From: an uncultured Christensenella sp.
GTDB taxonomy: Bacteria > Bacillota > Clostridia > Christensenellales > Borkfalkiaceae
Direction: 5' to 3'
DNA: 7,139 nt
Assembly: GCA_910585235.1 (NCBI GenBank)
Contig: CAJUCM010000012.1
Coordinates: 9,021 to 16,159 of the forward strand
Position numbers and translations under genes: made by a program. This document shows, piece by piece, positions 1-4,303 of this stretch; the first letter of the stretch is position 1; every line of letters starts with the position of its first letter. The notes under the pieces are model-generated. The model had not been told where the DNA came from. It searched no databases and was given only the letters and a program-made list of their open reading frames with translations.

Positions 1-416
1 GAGTCATCTCTCCTTCTCGAAAGATAGCGCTGCATTCCGAACGTTTCGCTCCCCGGAATCCACAAAACGCGCTCGCGCATACTTTCCCTGTCCGCGCCGA
101 ACACAAAAGGCTGGATATTATGCGCGCGAAGCACAGAATAAATATAATATTTTTCTTCGTCACTGAATAAAACGGCGTTTAAGACCTCCCGCGTACGGGG
201 ATGAAGAATCAGCCCGCCGTTATAGAGCGCGACGGGAATATTCAGATTCAGACCGGAGACCGCTTTGCTTGCGCTCTCATACGCCCGCGCGGTGGCAAAC
301 GTAAATAACAGACCGCGGTCGATCATACGGTTCAATCGCTCTTTGCTGTATTCGGAGACCCGCTCTTCTTTCGTGAGCAACGTCCCGTCCAGATCGGTAA
401 CAAATAACGTTTTCAT
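1..416 (-). CDS. Cof-type HAD-superfamily phosphatase, N-terminal 138 residues (cut by left edge)
   Basis: The reverse strand gives an open frame from the ATG at 416-414 to the window edge, 138 complete codons. Motif I is DLDGTLL at residues 8-14, with Asp8 as the expected nucleophile and Asp10 as the general acid/base. Motif II is the Thr of FATAR (Thr42), and a substrate-side YNGG follows at 65-68. This is the usual beginning of the Cof/YidA-type (IIB cap) subfamily: cytoplasmic Mg2+-dependent phosphatases acting on sugar phosphates, nucleotides or pyridoxal phosphate. The specific substrate cannot be told, and the cap and motifs III-IV lie outside the window. The start is fixed because motif I begins at residue 8. 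No Shine-Dalgarno precedes it and the promoter lies only 11 bp upstream. It lies downstream of the lysR-type gene but has its own promoter, so it is probably transcribed independently. The family call is firm; the function is not. Confidence 0.9.
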   Translation of the reverse strand, partial: MKTLFVTDLDGTLLTKEERVSEYSKERLNRMIDRGLLFTFATARAYESASKAVSGLNLNIPVALYNGGLILHPRTREVLNAVLFSDEEKYYIYSVLRAHNIQPFVFGADRESMRERVLWIPGSETFGMQRYLSRRRDD

Positions 417-417
417 A

Positions 418-447
418 ATTCACTATTATTATAACACCATTCGCTAT
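418..447. repeat. 9-bp direct repeat pair flanking the HAD -10 (possible operator)
   Basis: ATTCACTAT (418-426) and ATTCGCTAT (439-447) match at 8 of 9 positions and start 21 bp apart, which is two helical turns. They bracket the -10 hexamer at 428-433: one copy covers the predicted transcription start, the other lies in the spacer. This could be a two-site operator. With AT-rich DNA and one mismatch, chance cannot be excluded, and no regulator can be assigned. Confidence 0.3.
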
Positions 448-457
448 CTTATGTCAT
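428..457 (-). promoter_or_regulatory. Sigma-A-type promoter of the HAD gene
   Basis: Read on the minus strand, the -35 is ATGACA (457-452, 5 of 6 to consensus). After an 18-bp spacer comes a perfect TATAAT -10 (433-428), with the extended TG giving TGTTATAAT. Counting from the -10, transcription should begin near 421, only about 5 nt before the ATG at 416. No Shine-Dalgarno sequence is visible, so translation would start on a nearly leaderless message. The promoter match is directly visible; the start point is inferred. Confidence 0.7.
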
Positions 458-468
458 GAGTTCAAACA

Positions 469-508
469 CAATTTTTACAAAAAATTGAAAAATATCAGAA
501 ATATTTTT
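469..508 (-). terminator. Tandem AU-only hairpins at the end of the lysR-type gene (weak terminator candidate)
   Basis: There are two adjacent perfect inverted repeats. AAAAATAT (488-495) pairs with ATATTTTT (501-508) around a 5-nt loop that holds most of the TGA stop codon. CAATTTTT (469-476) pairs with AAAAATTG (480-487) around a 3-nt loop. On the minus strand the first stem is followed by a T-rich run, as in a Rho-independent terminator. The stems have almost no GC pairs and would be weak, so termination here is uncertain. The pair sits just before the -35 of the HAD promoter. Confidence 0.3.
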
Positions 509-1394
509 TACGCTTAAACAGATTGACGAACGCACGAAGCGCATAAGAGACGCTTGCGTTCTTCGGAAGCGCGATCCCGACCGATCGGGTGGGAAGGAGC
601 GGTTCCACGTCAAGTTCAAAGATCACGCCGCTCGCCATTTTATTTTGCGCGTATTCCCGCGGAATACAGCCGATCCCCATACCCTCGGCAACCAATTTTT
701 TCATAAACCCCCAGCTGTCTACTTCGATCGCGGGTTCGAGCTGAATGCCGAGATTGTTTGTATATTGGTTAAACGAAGTGCGGAATACGGTATTGGGCTG
801 CATCAGCAACAAAGGATATTTCCTCAGATCCCAGACGGAAATTTTCTTTCCCTGTAATTCCCTGAACGGCTCGCCCGCAATAAACACGTCGTTGAGAAGC
901 ATGACCGTATCGCTTATAACAACGCTGTCGTCCGCTTCAAGGGGAAGATTGAGGAATCCCACGTCGCAACGGTCGGCTTTCAGATATTCGACGATCTTCG
1001 GGGAAACGTCCGAGATCAATTCAAACTTTACGTCGGGATAAAGTTTATGGTAATCCATGAGATGATCGGCAATACAATACTGAAAAATCGTCTCCGATGC
1101 GCCGATACGCAAAGTCCCCTGGGCGCTGTGGCGAAGTTTGGAGACTTTGTCCTCAATCCCAGACAAAAGCCTCAACGCCTTTTCAATATCGTCAATAATG
1201 AGTTCGCCGCCCTGCGCGGTGAGTTCCATTCCCCTGTGCCCGCGGTTAAAAAGCGTCATTCCGAGCTGCGTTTCAAGCGATTTGATCGCCTGGGACACGG
1301 CGGGCTGGGAAATGAAGAGTTCGTCCGCCGCTTTCGTCAAACTGCCCGTGCGCGCCACCGTATAAAATACTTTGTAAAGTTCAAGATTTATCAT
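495..1394 (-). CDS. LysR-type transcriptional regulator
   Basis: This 299-residue protein is full length for the family. The N-terminal winged helix-turn-helix spans about residues 1-60 with the classic core: GSLTKAADELFISQPAVSQ at about 17-35, then SLETQLGMTLFNR and the wing. A linker helix follows, and from about 91 to 292 (starting GTLRIGASET) lies the periplasmic-binding-like effector domain typical of LysR proteins. It should bind DNA as a tetramer and respond to a small molecule that cannot be deduced. The ATG at 1394 follows the mnmE stop by 9 bp, and its AGAGG site overlaps that stop, so it is probably co-transcribed and perhaps translationally coupled. Many LysR regulators face a divergently transcribed target; this one does not, so its targets may lie elsewhere or be the adjacent HAD gene. 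The family call is very secure. Confidence 0.95.
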   Translation of the reverse strand: MINLELYKVFYTVARTGSLTKAADELFISQPAVSQAIKSLETQLGMTLFNRGHRGMELTAQGGELIIDDIEKALRLLSGIEDKVSKLRHSAQGTLRIGASETIFQYCIADHLMDYHKLYPDVKFELISDVSPKIVEYLKADRCDVGFLNLPLEADDSVVISDTVMLLNDVFIAGEPFRELQGKKISVWDLRKYPLLLMQPNTVFRTSFNQYTNNLGIQLEPAIEVDSWGFMKKLVAEGMGIGCIPREYAQNKMASGVIFELDVEPLLPTRSVGIALPKNASVSYALRAFVNLFKRKKYF

Positions 1395-1400
1395 AACGTT

Positions 1401-1405
1401 CCTCT
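1401..1405 (-). promoter_or_regulatory. Ribosome binding site of the lysR-type gene, overlapping the mnmE stop
   Basis: On the minus strand AGAGG (1405-1401) lies 6 nt before the ATG at 1394 and is read directly out of the TAG stop codon of mnmE (1406-1404) as TAGAGG. A terminating ribosome would sit on this site, which favours translational coupling. Confidence 0.7.
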
Positions 1406-2693
1406 ATTTCCCGACACAAAATTTTTCAAAAATTTCGTTTATCACAACTTCCGAAGCACTTTCCCCGCTCACCTGTCCGAGCGCATTCAATGCAAGCGTA
1501 ATATCCTCTGCGTAAAGCTCCGCGGGCGCGCCGGATTCGACTGTTTTAATCGACCGTTCCACATACTTTTTCGCCTCGGCAAGCGCGTTATAATGGCGCT
1601 CCTCCATCAGATATACGCCGTCGTTTTCTTTTCCGTAACCGCGTTCATAAATAAGATTTTTTAAGCGCTCCATTCCCTCGCCCGTTCTGGCAGAGACAGT
1701 CAGATCGCAATTCCCGTGTTTTTCAATATCGCTTTTCGCCCCCACCGTAAGAACGGGGACTCCGTCCGGAAAATCGACGGGAAGTAATTCCCCATCTTTC
1801 AGCCATACAATGAGATCGGCGCTTCGGATCGCTTTTTCGGCGCGGGCGATCCCGTCCCGCTCTACCGCGTCCCTGCTCTCATGCAAGCCCGCCGTATCGT
1901 AAATGCGGAAGTTGACGCCGTTCAATTCAATGCTCCCCTCCACAACATCCCGCGTCGTACCCGCAACCTGCGAAACGATCGCGCGGTCATAACCTAAGAG
2001 TGCGTTAAAAAGCGTACTCTTGCCCGCGTTCGGCACGCCGCATAAGACGACGGTAACGCCCGATTTCAGTTTCCGCCCCGCGCGGTACTGCAACAAAAGT
2101 TTTTCAAGCGCGGAATCGACCTGTAACAGACGGGAAAGCGCCTCTTCTCCCGTCGTCTCGGATAAATCTTCCTCAGGATAATCGAGATCGGCGTCAATTT
2201 TTGCGAGACATTCCAAAAGTAACCGCGAAAGTTCCTTTCCCTCCCGCGTGAGTTTTTCTCCGTAAAGCGTATAGCCTGCGCGGACTTCCGCTTCGGACTC
2301 CGCATTGATCATATCGACCATGCCCTCCGCAGCGGAAAGCGAAAGTTTTCCGTTCAAAAAAGCGCGCTTTGTAAATTCACCGCGTTCTGCGGGGCGCGCG
2401 CCGAGAGAATACGTCCGTTCCAATACCCCGCGGGCAATTTCGTTCCCGCCATGGCAATGAAACTCTACAACATCCTCTCCCGTGAAGGATTTTGGCGCAC
2501 GGAAATATACGCACATTCCGAAATCGCGGAACGTTCCGCAGTCGATCTCGCCCGCGTAGAGCACATTCGGCGCCCATTCCCTGCTTTCCGAAAACATTAT
2601 TTTAGCAACTTCAAGCGCATTTTCACCGCTCATTCTTACGATTGCGACGCCGCCCTTGCCCTTTGCCGTTGCGATTGCAGAAATCAATTCCAT
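1404..2693 (-). CDS. mnmE: tRNA uridine-5-carboxymethylaminomethyl(34) modification GTPase MnmE (TrmE)
   Basis: MnmE works with MnmG in the cytoplasm to install the (carboxymethyl)aminomethyl group at U34 of certain tRNAs, using GTP, a folate one-carbon unit and FAD. The N-terminal folate-binding domain is clear (SAIATAKGKGGVAIVR at 5-20, EDVVEFHCHGG at 73-83, GEFTKRAFLNGKLSLSAAEG at 105-124). A GTPase domain sits inside the helical domain: P-loop GVPNAGKST at 219-227, GTTRD at 245-249, DTAGL at 266-270 and G5 SA at 334-335. The protein ends in the catalytic CVGK (Cys426). At 429 residues it is about 25-30 shorter than usual, mainly through compaction around residues 297-318. The G4 motif, normally NKxD, reads AKSD (319-322). 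The start is right because the family motif begins at once, although the Shine-Dalgarno (GGTG, 4 nt upstream) is poor. It is not next to mnmG or the rpmH-rnpA-yidC-jag cluster where many Gram-positive bacteria carry it. Identity is certain. Confidence 0.97.
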   Translation of the reverse strand: MELISAIATAKGKGGVAIVRMSGENALEVAKIMFSESREWAPNVLYAGEIDCGTFRDFGMCVYFRAPKSFTGEDVVEFHCHGGNEIARGVLERTYSLGARPAERGEFTKRAFLNGKLSLSAAEGMVDMINAESEAEVRAGYTLYGEKLTREGKELSRLLLECLAKIDADLDYPEEDLSETTGEEALSRLLQVDSALEKLLLQYRAGRKLKSGVTVVLCGVPNAGKSTLFNALLGYDRAIVSQVAGTTRDVVEGSIELNGVNFRIYDTAGLHESRDAVERDGIARAEKAIRSADLIVWLKDGELLPVDFPDGVPVLTVGAKSDIEKHGNCDLTVSARTGEGMERLKNLIYERGYGKENDGVYLMEERHYNALAEAKKYVERSIKTVESGAPAELYAEDITLALNALGQVSGESASEVVINEIFEKFCVGK

Positions 2694-2760
2694 TTTACAC
2701 CGTAGAACGGCGAATTAAACCGCGCGTTCGTTGAGATAACGTATCATTTTTGTTGATAAG

Positions 2761-2789
2761 ATTATAACATACGGACGGAAACTTGACAA
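2761..2789 (-). promoter_or_regulatory. Sigma-A-type promoter of mnmE (and probably the lysR-type gene)
   Basis: On the minus strand, -35 TTGTCA (2789-2784), a 17-bp spacer and -10 TATAAT (2766-2761) with an extended TG (TGTTATAAT). This is the best promoter in the window. The expected start near 2754 gives a leader of about 60 nt before the mnmE ATG at 2693. No convincing riboswitch or attenuator fold is visible in that leader. Confidence 0.75.
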
Positions 2790-2812
2790 CTGTTTTAATA
2801 AAAATTTATATT
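2783..2812 (+). promoter_or_regulatory. Possible second, upstream promoter toward the protease gene
   Basis: TTGACA (2783-2788, perfect -35), an 18-bp spacer and TATATT (2807-2812, 5 of 6). It would give a leader of more than 110 nt ahead of the protease gene. Its -35 overlaps the mnmE -35 on the opposite strand, so the two could not bind polymerase together. The DNA is AT-rich, so a chance match is quite possible. Confidence 0.3.
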
Positions 2813-2860
2813 TTCACACTTTGATAAAAGAGACCGAACGAAATCCCGCCAATTTTCACA
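2810..2860. repeat. Exact 9-bp direct repeat in the divergent intergenic region
   Basis: ATTTTCACA occurs at 2810-2818 and again at 2852-2860, starts 42 bp apart (four helical turns). Both copies lie between the mnmE and protease promoters. They may be regulator sites, but AT-rich sequence makes coincidence plausible. Confidence 0.25.
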
Positions 2861-2887
2861 AAATACTAATACGACGTTCATTTTTAT

Positions 2888-2917
2888 TTGCGAAAATGTA
2901 CATAAAAGTGTTATAAT
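2888..2917 (+). promoter_or_regulatory. Proximal promoter of the protease gene
   Basis: Extended -10 TGTTATAAT (TATAAT at 2912-2917) with a weak -35 TTGCGA (2888-2893, 4 of 6) at 18-bp spacing. The predicted start near 2924 falls on the Shine-Dalgarno itself, leaving a leader of about 11 nt. Confidence 0.6.
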
Positions 2918-2923
2918 AACAAA

Positions 2924-2929
2924 AAGGAG
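2924..2929 (+). promoter_or_regulatory. Strong Shine-Dalgarno site of the protease gene
   Basis: AAGGAG at 2924-2929, 5 nt before the ATG at 2935. It fixes the start codon, which also gives a proper signal peptide. Confidence 0.85.
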
Positions 2930-2934
2930 TTATT

Positions 2935-4233
2935 ATGAAACGAAAAAAAATCCTATCCCTCCTCGCTCCGCTCGTATGCGCGGCAACGCTTGCGACAGGC
3001 TGTTCCTGGAACCAAGTAACCGTAACTTCCATCGAAAAAACCGCATCCTATGCGACGGAAGATATTTATACCGTATCTTATTCCGACGGAACAAGCACCG
3101 ATTTTACCGTACGGCACGGTCAGGACGTCACCGTACAGGACATTTTTGACCGTTACCGCGAAGAGTATGGGGATACGCTCACTTATGCGGAATTTCTTGA
3201 CAAATATCTGAAGATCGACGTTGCCCCTACCGAATCCGTAGTAGGAGAAGCGCTCCTGTCGAGTTTCAGTGTCACTGCGGCAAACAACCGCACCGTCCAA
3301 ACAGGTTCCGCCGTATTATATGCGGTCAACGAAGATAAGAATGACGCATATCTCATCACGAACTACCATGTGACCTATATGACAAATTCATACAACGGCG
3401 CCGTCGCTTCCCGCATCACCTGTTCGCCGTTCGGAAGCGCGCAGGCGTCATTCACCTGCACCTATATGGGCGGATCGGCAAATTCGGACATTGCACTGCT
3501 CAAAGCAAATCTTTCTGACATAAAAGCCGTCAACGATCAGATAAAGCCTATAACGTTTGCGCAAGGATACAGCGTCGGGGAAACGGTATTTGCGATCGGC
3601 AATGCCGAAGGCGAAGGGATCAGCGCAACAAAAGGAATTATCAGCGTTGACAGCGAAGAGATCCTTATGGAAGTTGACGGAACGCAGAGAACACACCGCG
3701 CTATGCGGATCGACGCCGCAATCTATCACGGCAATTCAGGCGGCGGACTCTTCAACCGGAACGGCGAACTCGTCGGGATCACCAACGGCGGAGACGGAGA
3801 CGATCAGAACATCAACTACGCGATCCCTCTTTCTATCGTCAAAGGAACGGCGGATAACATTTTGCACTATTATACAACCGGAAGCATGGCTGCCGGCGCG
3901 TATAAAATCAAGCTCGGAATCGACGTTCTTTCCAAGAACACTCGCTTCGTCTATGACGAAACCGCGGGAAAAGGTTCCGTTACAGAGGACCTTGTCGTTT
4001 CAGGCGTAAGCGCTTTCGGCATTGCCTCCTCTATGGGACTGAAAGAAAACGACGTACTCAAAGAAATCATCATCAACGACCAGTCCTTTCCTTTGACCCG
4101 CTCCTATAACATTTACGACGCGCTTTTAACGGCACGGGCGGGCGACGAGCTTAAAATCGTATATACCCGCTCGAACGAAGAAAAAACTTCTTCCGTTTAC
4201 ACCGTAGAAAAAAGCGATTTAAGCATGATTTAA
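2935..4233 (+). CDS. Predicted lipoprotein serine protease, HtrA/DegP-like trypsin fold with C-terminal PDZ
   Basis: The 432-residue protein starts with a lipoprotein signal: MKRKK, a hydrophobic stretch, then the lipobox ATGC with Cys23 as the lipidation site. It should be anchored on the outer face of the cytoplasmic membrane. Residues 28-95 form a small N-terminal region: a strand-rich TSIEK...YSDGTSTDFTVRHG segment, then a helical EYGDTLTYAEFLDKYL segment. Comparable segments occur, as I recall, in secreted clostridial proteins. The protease domain (about 103-310) keeps all three catalytic residues: His145 in ITNYHV, Asp185 in SDIALLK and Ser268 in GNSGGG. Family members usually have Pro where Gly271 stands. 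Residues about 325-428 resemble a PDZ domain (GLKENDVLKEIIIND, then ARAGDELKIVYTR). Such proteins degrade or chaperone misfolded exported proteins; the substrate here is unknown. The gene is monocistronic, divergent from mnmE, and ends at a strong terminator. The fold call is firm; orthology to a named HtrA is not. Confidence 0.92.
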   Translation: MKRKKILSLLAPLVCAATLATGCSWNQVTVTSIEKTASYATEDIYTVSYSDGTSTDFTVRHGQDVTVQDIFDRYREEYGDTLTYAEFLDKYLKIDVAPTESVVGEALLSSFSVTAANNRTVQTGSAVLYAVNEDKNDAYLITNYHVTYMTNSYNGAVASRITCSPFGSAQASFTCTYMGGSANSDIALLKANLSDIKAVNDQIKPITFAQGYSVGETVFAIGNAEGEGISATKGIISVDSEEILMEVDGTQRTHRAMRIDAAIYHGNSGGGLFNRNGELVGITNGGDGDDQNINYAIPLSIVKGTADNILHYYTTGSMAAGAYKIKLGIDVLSKNTRFVYDETAGKGSVTEDLVVSGVSAFGIASSMGLKENDVLKEIIINDQSFPLTRSYNIYDALLTARAGDELKIVYTRSNEEKTSSVYTVEKSDLSMI

Positions 4234-4251
4234 CTAAATCCAATCTTTCAA

Positions 4252-4292
4252 AAAAACAACGCGCAGAGACAAATTCTCTGCGCGTTGTTTTT
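4252..4292. terminator. Bidirectional Rho-independent terminator between convergent genes
   Basis: A perfect 18-bp stem (4252-4269 with 4275-4292) has a 5-nt loop, CAAAT. The GC-rich core is CAACGCGCAGAGA against its complement. The A tract on the left arm and T tract on the right arm give a U run on either strand, so the same hairpin can stop the protease transcript (19 bp past its stop) and the convergent large gene (its stop is 12 bp away). Confidence 0.92.
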
Positions 4293-4303
4293 ACTTATAA
4301 AAG

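Noticed and set aside
265..459. A small plus-strand open frame over the start of the HAD gene.
   Set aside because: It overlaps the HAD coding sequence and its promoter; the minus-strand frame carries the diagnostic DLDGTLL motif.
1047..1664. A plus-strand open frame of 205 codons spanning the lysR-mnmE junction.
   Set aside because: Opposite two well-supported genes, and no protein family features.
2715..2747. A 10-codon leader ORF (MIRYLNERAV) in the mnmE leader, minus strand, starting about 7 nt after the predicted transcription start.
   Set aside because: No Shine-Dalgarno, no run of regulatory codons and no attenuator hairpin after it; such short frames are expected by chance.
2694..2760. 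A riboswitch or T-box in the mnmE leader.
   Set aside because: The predicted leader is only about 60 nt, with no conserved T-box or riboswitch core and no terminator stem.
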